Positions 22,680-35,779 of a stretch of DNA of 64,000 nt are shown here, piece by piece. The DNA lies in the NCBI GenBank assembly GCA_028023455.1, contig JAQFVV010000228.1:1697591-1761590 (forward strand), in the 5' to 3' direction. The stretch comes from Epiperipatus broadwayi (Eukaryota; Onychophora; Udeonychophora; Euonychophora; Peripatidae). Position 1 is the stretch's first letter. The number at the start of each line of letters is the position of its first letter. Below the pieces are notes generated by a model. The model ran no database searches, was not told where the DNA came from, and was given only the letters and a program-made list of their open reading frames with translations. The position numbers were made by a program, and so were the translations under genes.

Positions 22680-23870
22680 AAGTCTGAAAAGTGTTTGAAG
22701 TTTGAATAGTTATATGAATCTGGAACTAGTTTAATATCTATATATTTTAGTATACCCTGTTTTATATCAACTTTAAGTACTTTATTCCCCTGGTTGGTAA
22801 CATTAGTAATTCTTCAATTCACATAATGATAAAATAAACCATAAGCATATCCCCATTCCAATGCTATAGTATTGAAAACTTAAATAAATCAGTGATTACC
22901 AGATATATGACAGCATTTAAATACTCACTCTTGTAGTCTTTTCTGGCTTCTGACTTCATCAGTGAGATTTGCAATTTAATGCTACTGAGTAAAACATCCA
23001 GCAATCACCTTTAATTCCACTTTACTAATCAAGCTAAAATCTGAAAATTCAAATGAACCTAAGAGGTTTTTGAATTTAATTTGTTTGAACTTACTCCAAT
23101 TCGATATCATATATTTTAGTAACTCTGCTCTTAATTATAGGCACTTTATTCCTATAGCTAAAAATGTTAATAGTAGCAAAATATCTCATTCTTCAGCTCA
23201 TCACAATGTGATAAAATAAAACCAACTCCTCACTTTTCTCCATCTAATGTAAGCTAGAGTGATACTAAAAATCATTTATTGTATTTAAATCCCCAACTTC
23301 AAATTAGTTTTTGCTTTTTGTCTCTTTCAATGGTTTCAAAGGTGGAAACAATATGGTCAAACATCTAGTAACCAATTTTAATCTCATTTAATTATTTAAG
23401 CTAAAAACCTGAAATTCATATCAATCTAAGGATTTTTAAAACCAAGTCAATTTGCTTTAAAAGTTATATACATCTGTATTATTCAGTATCCATATATTTT
23501 AGCATTTCCAGTCCTCTATTAATCATAGGCACATTTTCCCTGGTGAAAAATGTCAATAATGCAGCATATCACACAATGCTAAGAGAAGTTTTCCATTCTG
23601 AAGATTCTAAAATATATGGATACTGAAATGGAGTTAGCTGTATATAATTGCTGAAGCAAACTGACTTAGTTTCCAAACCCTTATGCTGATTTGAATTTCA
23701 ATTATTTAATTTTAATAGTAAATAGAAATAGAAGTGATTACAGGATACTTTTCTGTATTGCTTCTAACTTTAAAACCTACAGCCTAAAATTGATCAAAGC
23801 AAAATCAAAAATGATGCAAGGATAAGATTTAAATGCAATAATGTCTGGTAATCACTGATTACTCAGGATT
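22680..23870. mobile_element. Family H2 block: repeated units with an inverted arm
   Basis: Three diverged units in one orientation (about 22680-22940, 23030-23290 and 23400-23580) share TTGAATTTAATTTG/AAACCAAGTCAATTTG, ATATATTTTAG and GGCACTTTATTCCC/GGCACATTTTCCC. The stretch 23580-23705 is the reverse complement of about 23400-23520 (AAAATATATGGATACTGAA, AAACTGACTTAG). In addition 23820-23870 (ATTTAAATGC...GGTAATCACTGATT) is the reverse complement of about 22880-22920. The block is therefore partly palindromic. A hammerhead-like motif lies at 22924-22966. Confidence 0.65.
22924..22966 (-). ncRNA. Hammerhead ribozyme-like motif, H2 copy 2
   Basis: On the minus strand: CTCA (22966-22963), intact core CTGATGA (22962-22956), stem II AGTC (22955-22952) with GACT (22938-22935) around a 13-nt loop, then ACAA where GAAA is expected, a short GAG, and TGAG (22927-22924) pairing with CTCA. 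The core and both stems are better than in copy 1, but the GAAA box and helix III are damaged. Confidence 0.5.
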
Positions 23871-26800
23871 GCAATAGATGGTGCTGGAGTGGATAGTTGA
23901 TTGTCATGGTCTTCACTAAATGAAAAAAGGATAGGATTCTTGAATCATGACCTTAAATGTATATGTATGAATATTTATTTTCAAATAAATGTGACTGTCA
24001 AAAAAAATTAATGACATCACTTGATAAAAGCACAAACTAGTGACTAATGGCAGAGAATGCTAAAAACCCTTAAGATTCAGATCAAATTGTAGTTTGAATG
24101 ACTTTATATTTAATTATCTACAAGCACAGCTCTTTTTCAAATAAAGATTGTGTGAAATGGAAAAACTATCACATATTAAATCAGATATTTTCAGATTCTA
24201 TGAAACTAAATCAAAAGAAAAAGTAATAATTGATTTAAGATTACTGATGTTTAATACAATGGCAGAAATATTGGAATTACTGTGGCAATTTTAAATAATT
24301 AATACAAGAACATCATTATGAAGTTTGATGGAATATTAAATAGAGTACTACAATTAATTATTCAGTCAAATTCAGATATTCTATTTATGTCCCAATAAAT
24401 TCTTATAATGCTGAAAAATTAGATAATTTTGATATAATGTACAGTGAACTGGATAGATCAAACAATTTAAAATTGTGCTCAAGAGTTTTAATACAAAAAC
24501 TACAAAACATTTGCAATATGGAAGTGTGGTGGACATATTAATAAAAATAGATTTGGTAATTTTCAGGAGGGAAATAATATGACTGTGAACTCGTTTTCTA
24601 AAAAAAAAAAAAAAAATTTCAAAGTGGAAAATTCAAATAGTCATTGCATTTTATAGCTTCAATACAAAAGGATTGGTCATTCATAAATAAGATGAAAGAT
24701 ATGTGTTAATGCAAATTTAGATACAAAAACTATTAATTGATATTGCTATTCTTAAAAACACTCCAATGAATTTAAGGTAAAACTACAAATCACTTTAGAA
24801 TGACAAAAAGGAATTGAAGATGGTCTAAACCAGAAAAAGATCAATAAAAAAAAATAACTGATACTTTACAAAAATAGCAGGAACCAAAAAGCATTAATTC
24901 AAAAGTTACTTCTATATTGAAATATATATGCAAAAGTATGGAATTTTATAAAGTAATATGGAAAAGAATTAATGATGGCATGAAAAAAATGTAGTTATGA
25001 AATATAAAGGAAAGCTATCTCAAAGATATAATTATTTTAATAAGTAAGGAATATTTCAACAATAATAATAAAATGGCATTATTAGTAAAATCAATGATAG
25101 CATTATGGAGTGAGAGAAAGAATTCTACATAGAACTATAAAGTAATATACAATATGTGTATTTTTTTGATAATTCTGTACCCATTCTCTCTTTGGAATTT
25201 GATTTTTTTTTTTAAATTCATAATAAAAGTTTTATCCTTTTCCATTTCCTCTCTCATAACTGTCTTATTACCCAAATTTATCACTGCACTTTCACCTTTA
25301 AACATTTTCTAAATTCTAAGATTAAATTCCCACATAACAATTTTAAAATGTTGTTTGGATCAATTGAAAATATTCTGTGCATTTATATACAAATCCTCAA
25401 TGTCATTAAATTGAATAACTACTCTCACTTCATTGTCTGATATACTATCAATCTATGTAAAATGTACTTACATATTTTATTTATTATCAATCTCACTACA
25501 CTTGTATTTTCAATACATCCACTTTAAAATCAATCTTTCCACCTGACTTCATAAAATTTAACACTGCCCACTTAATATATAGTAATAGGTTCTTAGTACC
25601 TTCATTATTTGATGACTAAATGCAGATACTAAGAATTAACAACTTTACAGCCCCTGGTAAATTAATGTTATGTTTAATCAGTATCTAAGTTCTCGCAATA
25701 AAAGCTAGATATGTGTGAGCAGTCCATTCATGACCATTTATCATATGGCTGTTCCCAACAACAACAAAACTTTATTATATAAACATTCAAGTCTTTTAAT
25801 GCCTCAGAAATCAGGAATTCTCCTTTCTTGAAGCTAATAGCAAATTTCAAAATGTAATAATAATAACTTTTTGAACTTACATTTTATTTTAAATAAACAG
25901 AATATTCTCAAGTATATTTACTCGTCAAAATCTTTTGATTGTCCAGAAGCAACTTTGTTTGCAATTAGTTCAGATAACATCTATTATGAAACAAATATTT
26001 AAGTCAATTATAGATTATGAATTAACCTGTATAAAATGAGTGTAATAATCAATACCATCCTTCATTCAGCTAAGAAAATGTAGAAAATGATAAATCATTT
26101 GATTTAATTTTTTAGAAAGAATGAAAAAAAAAAATTGCATAGCTTATTAAGATAACATAAGCAAAATGAAAATGTATGTTAACCAGCACATATATATATA
26201 CACATACACACAAGTGCAACACTGCATATTATAAAAACTTTAGATGTTAAAATATTATGTATATAGTTGACATATAAATACCGTATATCACAAACTAAAC
26301 TTTTTTTATGTACAAATGTCTATTCAATAGACAGATATATATCGAAATGTGCATAATATATACGCTACATTCTTAATAGTAAATTATTTTTTTCTGCTGA
26401 CAACTATTTACATCATCAAACTTAGAAAGTCTTTAAAAAAAAAAAAAACTGATGTGTTTTTAAAGTCACCAAATATTAAAATTAAGTTAACCAGACAAGA
26501 GAACAAGTTAAGCAAAGTTTCTTCTGTTGTTCCCACAAGTATCTTATAGCAGAAAGGGAAAGCCAATCAGGAAGAGAAAGTCATAGAGGTGACACAACAG
26601 ATTTCAACAGCTGATAGAGAAAAAAATGTACTGGACAATCTCCATTATATAAAAGGGAAGATAAGGAAATAATGCAATAAAAATAATTATGAAAAATATA
26701 CTGTACATATTATAATAATTTAATTTTTTTAAAATATTAATAGATTAAATTTATAATTTAAAATAGGGTAACATTTTTCTCTAATCCACTAAAATATCAA

Positions 26801-27240
26801 TCATTCCCATACACAATTTGACAACAATTCTATTAAAGTATTTCCAGAACTAATTTATTATTGTACTTGTCTTCTGGTTAAATCAACAAGTTCAAAATTT
26901 AATATATATATATATGAGTGCATGTATATATTTTCAGTTAAGCTATTGTAATTTAGTTTTATTCAAATAAAAATAATTAATTACTTCAGTATGAAATATT
27001 TATAGAAGTCAAAACAATATTTTTTTTTAAAATATAAACATCTATTTTATTTTACTCTGTATAGAGATGGTAAACATTTTACAATTCATCTACTAATTTT
27101 TCCGCCCATGAGTTCAGAATGAGCCATACTACTTTTGCACAACTATTTAATTTTTGTATAAATAAATATTTAGCTCTTTTTTTTTCACAATGTAATAATG
27201 TTCAATTGAAAAAATAAAAAGTTTAAACATTACTTACTTT
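23871..27240. other. No confident gene; possible very old LINE remnant at 24.1-25.15 kb
   Basis: Plus-strand three-frame reading of 24.45-25.15 kb shows long runs without recognised motifs but with a composition reminiscent of the linker between LINE endonuclease and reverse transcriptase. This is too weak to call. The remainder is AT-rich, with TA repeats near 26190-26215 and 26901-26915. The 66-codon frame at 26349-26549 is not recognised. Confidence 0.3.
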
Positions 27241-27627
27241 AATGAGACTTCAGAGTTTGTTTTGTAGAACATTTTTCAAATATGAATCTAGTCAATTGTG
27301 ATCTTGCTTTATTTTTAACAATTTCGTGGGTGACAAAATTTTTTGTTAAAACCAAAAGTATATGTCCCATCAAAAAACAATGAATAAACTATAAATCATC
27401 AATGTGATGTTTTCAATTACAAAATGAAATTTAAAAACGATTATGGATTTCTTTTGGATTAGCCATGTCAACTCTAAATAAATATCAAATGATAATTTAT
27501 AGAATGAAAATGACTTTTTTTTAAATTTGACACTCTAAATTTGAATATTTGTTATAATTTTTGTTTTCTAAATAATAATAAAAACTATTTTTGAATAGTG
27601 TTACAAACCCTAGGTTGGCCATCACTG
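27241..27627 (-). mobile_element. Candidate hAT element end
   Basis: The sequence AGGTTGGCCATCACTG ending at 27627 is the complement of CAGTGATGGCCAACCT, a typical hAT terminus that closely resembles the element at 5048. The opposite terminus and an 8-bp duplication of the following TGATAACA were not found, so only one end is supported; the inner limit is arbitrary. Confidence 0.35.
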
Positions 27628-30301
27628 TGATAACATTTTGAGAGGATCATTTAGCAATCTTCAGTTTCACTTATTACTAATTATCATCAGTCTCTTTTTC
27701 ATAAGCATATGCTACTGCTGTCATAAAAGCAGAGAATAAATGAAAAATGTTTGACACTTGAATATGGTAACTGGAAACCACTAAAAATGATAATACACCT
27801 TTATCCTACTTAGTGTGTGGTCTTTGCATAGGATTCACAATAGTGATCATCATCAATTTGTATTCATTATTTTAATTTATAATTGATTATTCACTATAAT
27901 GATCATTAAAAAAATTTTTTTTTACATTTCGGTGGCCATTTTGTAACATTGATGACAGCATAGAATTAAACATCTTATCCAAAAGCAAAATACTGTACTG
28001 TAGTGACTTTTATGCTGAACTTGTGCAGACATATTTTATTCATAAAACACAACATTATAGTGCTACAGTCAATATTTTGATAAGCTTAATATATAATTAA
28101 TGAATGTACAGTATTTTACTTAATTTTCATTCAGTGTTTTTACGAGACAATTAGTACTTCATTAATAATATATCTAAAATAAAGATTTTCATTGTTAATG
28201 ACTATAAAAGCAAAAAAATAATAAAGTTCGTTCAGTACACAAATGTATATCAACGTAGTACTGTAAAAAATAGAAAATTTATTCAGCATAAAATTAAATT
28301 TACAGTACTGTACATGTATTACCTAACATATTCAGTCAATTTTGAATTAATTTTTTTCTATCAAATTGAAGGTGCTATCATCGCTAATTGAAAATATTTT
28401 TGGTAAAAAAAAAAAAGGAGGGACCTAAGACGATAAACGGTTTCAGATTTAAACAGTTAATATCAAAAATTACTAAATGTAATTTAAAAATAACAGTAAC
28501 TCTGCTTCCTCAATTTTAAATCTCTAAATTCTTTTTAGATATCCAAAGCAATGAAGACATTATTGCACATGTAAAAAAAAATGCAGTACTGAGGAAAAAA
28601 TATAAATTTCATTTGGCATAAAACTAAAAATGATTTTTGGTCACATGTAATTTTAATATCAAATTTTAAATAGTATACAGTATAAATATTAGCTAAGATT
28701 TCAGACAATCAGTTTTGGATTAAAATCTTTATGAATGCCAATTTCAATCAAATCAAACAATTGCATTTTTAAAAGAAAAAAAATGTGAGGATGATTTTAT
28801 GCAAATAATAATAAATTGTATATGATGAAAATGCAATATAAATAAAGTGAATAAGATTAATGCCTTTAATTTTTAGTTAAATAGCCTGTAAATCTGTGAT
28901 CAAAACATACTGCACTATTCGACAAATTATTAAGTCATTGCAAAAACATGGCTACCAAACTTATAAAATAGTGATATGTCATGCAAAAACCCTGTCGTAT
29001 TTGTTTATTTGGAGCAGCCTTAAACATTGATTGCAATATACAAACTCATAATACATTAGATTTTGCCCCCTTTTTTCAATATACTGATTTTTTTTTTTTA
29101 AGTTGATGGTGATTAAGTTTTTATAATGTGTCATATGTTTATTTGGCTCGTGTTATACTAATGATAAATAACAAGTCTTTACGGTCAATCAAATGACTTG
29201 TTATTAAACATTGTTTTTTTCTAATTTTAGTAATTTCACATAAATAATACAATATACAGTAATACTATAATACAAATTGTAAAAAAAATAAAAATTCAGT
29301 ATGCAGAAGAATACAAAAAAAAAAATTGTTAAATGTTAGCTTGGTTTCACTTTCTCAGTCTATTTTGCTGTACCTTTTAGATAGTAAAAACATGGATTTT
29401 TTTTTTTCTACCAATATTAAATTTTTTTTTAGCTATCATAACAACTAATATGATTGCGAAAAAATCAAAAAAATCTTTGAACTTCGAAACCAAACTGGAT
29501 AACAATGATTGGTGAATGATGTAGAGGAAGTAACAACTTTAAGCTACAAGTTTGCTTGTTTTTTTACATAGATTTAAGTTGCTTTATGATACATACATAA
29601 ATAAATATTTTAAGTAAATACCTGCATAATACAGCACAGTCTACATAAGTATATAATGCATGTTAAAGATTTTTTTAAATTCTTATACATACTGTACTCA
29701 ATAAATTATTTTTTTAATGTAATATTTCCAACTTATAATGTAATTTTGTAACTAGAGTAATGGGCCAATTTCTTCTCCATAGACAACCAAATGCTTATTC
29801 TGTGTATGATATTCTTGCTTAACAATGAGTTTTGGGGGACCAATTTCCCTCGCTAAGCAGGGTAAAGGTGTATTTATATATGGAACAAAGGCTATAAGCA
29901 ATTGAAAGCATGATTTAAATATCTGGAAGATTGAAAGATAAAATAATAGTGTAACCCATAATAATAATTCTTCAGCATCAAACTCAAGCAAAAAAAAAAA
30001 AGATAACTTTATTAAAATGAGCATTAAATTTGTTGCACTCATATGAAATATAAAAAAAGAATCCAACAATGCTCAACTTAATATTTAAATCTTTTTTTAC
30101 TTAATAACAATAAAAAGAAATTAGTTTATCACATTAGTAGAGTGACAAAGACTAAACTAAAATTTCCTGAATCAATTCTCAGATAAAAAAATCTACTGTG
30201 ATTAAACTATCACTTGAATGCGTACACATCACATGATTTTCTGAACCTTTACTAATTTTATTGAATATAATATTAGTATAAAAAGTTTCACTATTTAAGA
30301 C
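27628..30301. other. No gene recognised
   Basis: AT-rich DNA. A 105-codon minus-strand frame at 29752-30069 is hydrophobic at its start and has no motif I recognise. Its G-rich 5' flank (29755-29865, including AATTTCCCTCGCTAAGCAGG) looks like a transposon remnant, but I cannot assign it. Confidence 0.4.
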
Positions 30302-31447
30302 TTTTTTTTTATCAAGAAATTTTATTGTGAGATCAAAAAATTACATTATAGCAGTAACAAAGTTATATTGTTAACAGAAACTATAAAAAGGTTACATAAC
30401 CCAATACCTACAGTCTGGGGGTGAAAAATCAACTGTTCAATCAGAAATTGTTCATTACTATAAGACTTACATGTAATATGATGGAGCTAGTTTTTCATCT
30501 CTGTTTCTGTTGGCCTGAAGTTTTTCCAGAAGTAATTTCTTACAGTCAAACAAGGTGTAGCCATAAATGAGAGTGCACCTAGTTGACCAATAGGTAAATA
30601 GCTGAAAGGTTATGATTCTTATGGATGGAACAATCCTATTAGATATGCTAGAAATCAGTCCAGTGAGGAGAGGCACTCTAGTTTTGTATACAAAGGCAGA
30701 CCGGGTCCAAGCGTGAGAACCCTCTATGATAGACCAGAAAATGACAAGTGGTCAGAGCATTCAGGTTTATTTTAATCAAAAAATCTAAAAATTTTGACTC
30801 TAGGTGCTAATGTTTAAACTTTTTAATGCTTGAATGATTTGGCAAGGGTTAGCAGAGCTGGGATTGGGGTGGAGGGTTTCTTCATTAATTAGATGGTATG
30901 CATTCCAGTACTTAATTTTCTGTGAGTTAACCTGATTAGGTAGAGGGATAAATTTTGCAATATTTAGCAATAAGGATGACAACCAACCCTTCATGGGAGG
31001 AAGGACAGACAGAAATGAAGCACGATGCTTCTGAGAAACTGCGAGATAGGTTAAGGATGGTGTTATGTGTATGCTGGAAACAAGAGGTTATAACAGAGTG
31101 CAATGTTAGCCCATTGAGTTTTGTGTGTCTATGGAGACCCCTCAGGCTGATGGCCACGGTCTTGCCTTCCACATAAGTATTGTACATAGTGAATTTATCT
31201 TTCTGATGAATCTTTGGGAAAAGTTCATGATCAGCATGAAATAAGAAATCCTTGGGATATTGTGCAGTGAAGTTTTTGCATATAGTGACAAATAAACTTT
31301 GGATAATGAATCAATAGTTTTTTGTATTGAGAGGAGAAGAGAATCCTGTATAGTTCTTCTCATTGCAAGGGTTGAGTTGTTGATTGGGAACCAGAAATTT
31401 TTGGGGCATTGCAGTAAAAGGAGAGGGGATGGTGTCATGTTTAGCAA
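30302..31447 (-). pseudogene. L1/Tx1-like LINE, 3' fragment of ORF2, frameshifted
   Basis: Minus-strand frames overlap and share one protein path: RFIRKINSLCTILMWK (31142-31447 frame) continues in another frame as GKTVAISLRGLHRHTKLNGLTLH (30936-31187). This matches IWGRASKLISILTLQTPINKSGLN of the copy at 35.8-38.25 kb and the post-RT block of L1 ORF2. Farther on, FTYWSTRCTLIYGY...KLLLEKLQANRNRDEKLA (30467-30676) matches the C-terminal domain seen at 53.65 kb. The minus strand ends with AATAAAATTTCTTG and nine A at about 30302, a 3' terminus. At least two frameshifts and internal stops make it non-functional. Confidence 0.7.
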
Positions 31448-33965
31448 ATTAATATGATTTAAATATAAAGAACATTATTTGAAATACAAAAAAATAAATG
31501 GACATAATATAAAACTAAAATCCACAAAATTATTATTAGAGAGTAAAACAAAAAAACTATTCTAAATAAAGTTGAATCACCACATCTGCTGTTTCAAAAC
31601 TTGCTGATTCAATATATTCAATATAAAAAATTAGAAATTTGTAAAATTTCATATGCTCTCTATATATATTTGCCTATATAGTACCAATCATTTTCTTTTC
31701 TTATGCATTCAGTTTTAATCAATCACTTTGTGTGTGAAGATTCTGTATTCATTAATTTGCCATAACGAATTTGAAAAAATAAAATTTTGTTTTAATTTAA
31801 ACAATCCCAAAGTTCAAACTTATTAAAGATGGTAGCAATTTTGTCAGCCTAATAGAAGCTATAAAATGCTTTGTCTATGGATATAAATGAAAAATGTTGA
31901 TATAATTTTCATTAAAAAAAAGATTGCTGGTCAGATGTTCAATGAAAGTAAAACTTTAATTCATAAAATAACAAAAAAAAATTATGTTCCTGAAACTGCT
32001 AAAATTACATTCACATTACCGAATAAAAACTTTAAAAAAAGATTAAATTTGTGGGTGAAAAATATGAACAGAAAGAAAGATTATTCCATTAAAAAAATAA
32101 TTACTACAATATCAAGAAACATTGAGACAATATAAAGATTTTTAACAAAAAAAAATGTTTTAGTAAACAAAAAGCTTTGACATTTTATCATTATCAATAT
32201 TCAACACACAAAAAAATGAAAAAGAAAGATAGTGTTTTAATTTGGTATTTTTTTTTTTTTTAGAAAACGAGCAAAAAAAAAAAAGTAATCAAGAAATTAT
32301 GCTAATATAAGTACAATACATACACATATAAATATGCTTTCTCATTTTAATAATTTTTTGTCTTTTTCATAATGGCGATATTATCTTTATTTTTTGTAAT
32401 TATTTTTGTTGGTGTCTTAATGCGCCTAAATTTTAATTAAATTACATGTTTAAAATGCCTATACTATACATGTGTTTTAAATGTGGTATTGCTGAAAGCA
32501 TTCTCAGCAAATTATAACAATAAAAACTGTATTATCTTTTCTTGGTTAAACATTCAAAACGTTTATATATATAAATTAGTGTTCATTATTATCTGTTGGA
32601 ACCAAATGGCACAGATCTCTTTATCAACCATACTTCTACATTTTTATTATTCAAATAAGCATTTTGCTGAAAACTGATTAATTATTTCCTATTTTTCAGT
32701 AAAAATAAAAAAAGTAAATCTAATTTGATGCATTCATATTTGTCATGGTATATAGTATTCCTAAAAGTTTAAGATGCAGTTTTAATATTATGATGGTAGA
32801 TTAAAAAATCAGCATAATAATGCGCTATTACTTGGATAACATTCAAATTTATTTAAGCGCATACGTTAAAAAGATGAAATCCTTTCTCTTTAATTATTAC
32901 TTGAGTAGTAGCCCATTACCTATAATTGTCTTTCGATTTAAGACTTTAACTTATATTTTAATTTCAGCTAGAAATATTTTATATACGTAAAACTTTTTTG
33001 TTCTTTCGATTATTTATAAAAAGCAGAACATCGGAGAAAGAAAAAATCGCATTATTTAAGTTATTATTATTTTATAATGAAAATTGAAAATGTTTTAATG
33101 GATACAACAATTTTTTTTAAAAAAATTATATCCTCCCTCCCCCTGATGCTTTATCATTAAAAAAAAAAAAAGATGTTTCATTTACAACAAATAATTATTT
33201 TTTAATATTCCTGGGACAAAATTAATTTTGATCAGCTGACTGTTCTATTAAGGAGATTTTTCCTTATACATGCTTATCAACATTGAACATCTGTTGAAAG
33301 TAATCGCATCAACCTGATACCCCTAATAAAAATGATATAAACCCACCTACAAAATACTACAGGCACAGAACAAATTTGTGAGCTTTTACAAACAGATTTT
33401 TTTTCCATTCTAAAATTTTAAACATTGGTCGGGAGATTTTATGTTCCTTATATCTAATATATATTTAAGTAAAAACGCATACTGCGGAAAAAAATAGCTA
33501 GCTATCAGCTTAAGTTAATAAACAAATGAAATAGCAAAATTCAAAAGTAATTAATATAGATTACGATTAACCCTAAACTGACTATTAAAAAATAATAAAA
33601 TAAAAAGTACTCGCAACATTAAGTCTTTTCTCTACCAAATTACAAATACCCTATCATTACTATTATTGTAATTATAATTATTAACATTGTAGGAAATAAT
33701 GTAAAATTTATTTTTTGTTTAATGAAGTATTATTTTTGTTAGTTAATTAACTATTAATACACTATATAAAAGTTAAACAATACTAACTTATCTTTAAACT
33801 TGGCGTTGTTTTAATTATTATTTTTCCCAGTTTAATCTTGGACGTTTAAAGTTATATATGAAGCATAAGTATCACTTAAAATGCCTAACGATTTTATTTA
33901 AATTTAGGTAAACGATATAAATATAATTCAAATTTATGTCTATGAGGTTTTTATTCGGATAAAGA
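31448..33965. other. No gene recognised
   Basis: This is AT-rich. An 82-codon lysine-rich frame at 31887-32135 has no recognisable motif. The longest A, T and C tracts (for example CCTCCCTCCCCC near 33131) are simple sequence. Confidence 0.5.
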
Positions 33966-33969
33966 AATG

Positions 33970-34410
33970 GAAGCTTTTAAGTCTTAGATGTACAGAATGC
34001 TTTAATAGAGACTAAACAATAAATTAAAATTGACATAAAAGATTTTAATGCTCATATTGAAAAATTATTTGAAAATGAAAGCGCAGTCGGTAAATTTAAT
34101 TATGGACACAGAAATTAGAGAGTACAGAGCCTTATGAAATATTAGAAGTGTGCGTTACAAATTCTGTGTATGATTGTCATTATTATTATTGTTGTATTAA
34201 AAAAATCATAGATGGACATAAAATTATCAAATGAAGATGCAGAATTGATTTTATTTTTGACAAAAAAAATAATAATAATTCAAGACATATATAATTGATA
34301 GGTTAATTACAGGGAATTTGAACACATGAAGTAATAATCAATTATTAACATATAAGATAGGTGTTGAAGTGAAACCCAGACAAAAGCCACTAAAAATAAG
34401 AGTTAAATAA
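33970..34410 (+). pseudogene. RTE-clade LINE endonuclease (APE-type) remnant
   Basis: From 34032 the frame reads DIKDFNAHIEKLFENES followed by AVGKFNYGHRN and, past stops, WT.KLSNEDAELILFLTKK. This matches the RTE/BovB apurinic-like endonuclease signature GDFNAKIG...VGKFG.GERN and the later WTW.SP.G....QIDYI region. Further on, LINRLITGN...VEVKPRQKP resembles the region leading to the SDH motif. The catalytic pattern is eroded: D of GDFNA is kept, several stops are present, and no reverse transcriptase follows. It is an orphan internal fragment, not joined to either RTE copy in the window. Confidence 0.6.
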
Positions 34411-35775
34411 CTTTAATGTCTGTAACTATTATTGGGTGCTATAAACTCAAAGCTGACTCCTAGAAATCTCATGAATGACAATTCCACTGAACAATCTATG
34501 ATCTGTTTAATTTTACATCACAATGGTATTTTTATTATTGTAATATTAAAATTCATTCATCTCCTGCTAATCATCCTCTTCTTCACCATCAATATTATTA
34601 AGTCTACTGTCTTGTAATTTAACCATAGTAATAACGGAATTCTCAAAAAGTCTCACCATTATTATATCAAAAAGCATTCTTAACAGTAGCTAACCTTCAC
34701 TTCCATAAATAAATATCCCAAAGACTTTAAACTACAATTTAAAAATCATTTTTAAATGTTAACTTTGAACTAGCTCTATCTTGAATGAAATCACACCAAA
34801 AAAATATATAACTCTTTATTAAAAATAATTGTAGCAAAAAAAAAAAAAAAAACAGCAATTCATGAGAAAATTTTAATAAAGCAAGGCAATATGTGCAGAA
34901 AGGAAGGAATATGAACATAATACAGAAAAAACTATTTTTGGAAAACTAATGCGGCATTGGAATTATGTAAAATAGCATGAAAAAGAATTAACTATCTTTC
35001 TGCCTATTTGGAATTTCATTGAGTACCACTATGCTTCTATACTACTATTGCTTTAATTGGGGGGCTCCTATAACATTTTATTTTCCTTACAGTTATATGA
35101 TGCTCATTTTCATTTTAGTTTTTGCTATTAGATGAGAACTAAAATAAAAAATGTATCTACATAGTACAAAAATGAAATCAAGTGGAATCAATTATTTGGA
35201 TTTCATTCAAAAAGATATTATTAGTATCTACTATATGACAAAATTAAAGATATTTTTGTTATTTTAATAAATAAATAATCTTCTTAATGTTTTTGTTTAT
35301 ATATGGTTTTTTTTCTTTGTAATTTGATATGGCAAGTATAAATCTATCTCATACATACTTATATTATGACTTTTTACATCTAACTTTTTAAAAGCAATTA
35401 TCACTATTTTTTGATTATTTCTGAAGATATATATATATTATAAAAGTAAGCTTTAAAATATTTTTATTTGGTCACATAAATTAAGAGATTACTTTATTGA
35501 AAGAAAAAAATAGGCAAAGAGAAAAAACTTTTTATTGTGTAGTAGTAAAAAGGCGAAGAGTACCAAATCCTAATGCAAAGTTGTGAATCTATAAGGAATA
35601 TTTTAACTTCTATTCAAATAGATTTCATCATAGTTAAATAGAAAAATTAAAATTACATTCAATGGCAAAAAAATTTCTTCCTTAATCAACAATATCTTTA
35701 TTTTAGCTCCAATTACATCCTGATATTCCATGCCCTTCACATTTTTAACTCATTTTAAATTTCATTCACATAATA
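34411..35775. other. No gene recognised
   Basis: AT-rich DNA. The open frame at 34432-34617 is hydrophobic, short and unsupported. Poly-A at 34834-34852. Confidence 0.5.
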
Positions 35776-35779
35776 ACAG

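Noticed and set aside
24450-25150. LINE endonuclease-to-reverse-transcriptase linker
   Set aside because: Only a vague resemblance over stops and frameshifts; no catalytic motif could be placed.
29752-30069. 105-codon minus-strand frame with hydrophobic N-terminal half
   Set aside because: No recognisable family, no splice or promoter context; possibly part of an unidentified transposon remnant.
31887-32135. 82-codon lysine-rich frame
   Set aside because: The composition is what A-rich DNA gives; no motif.
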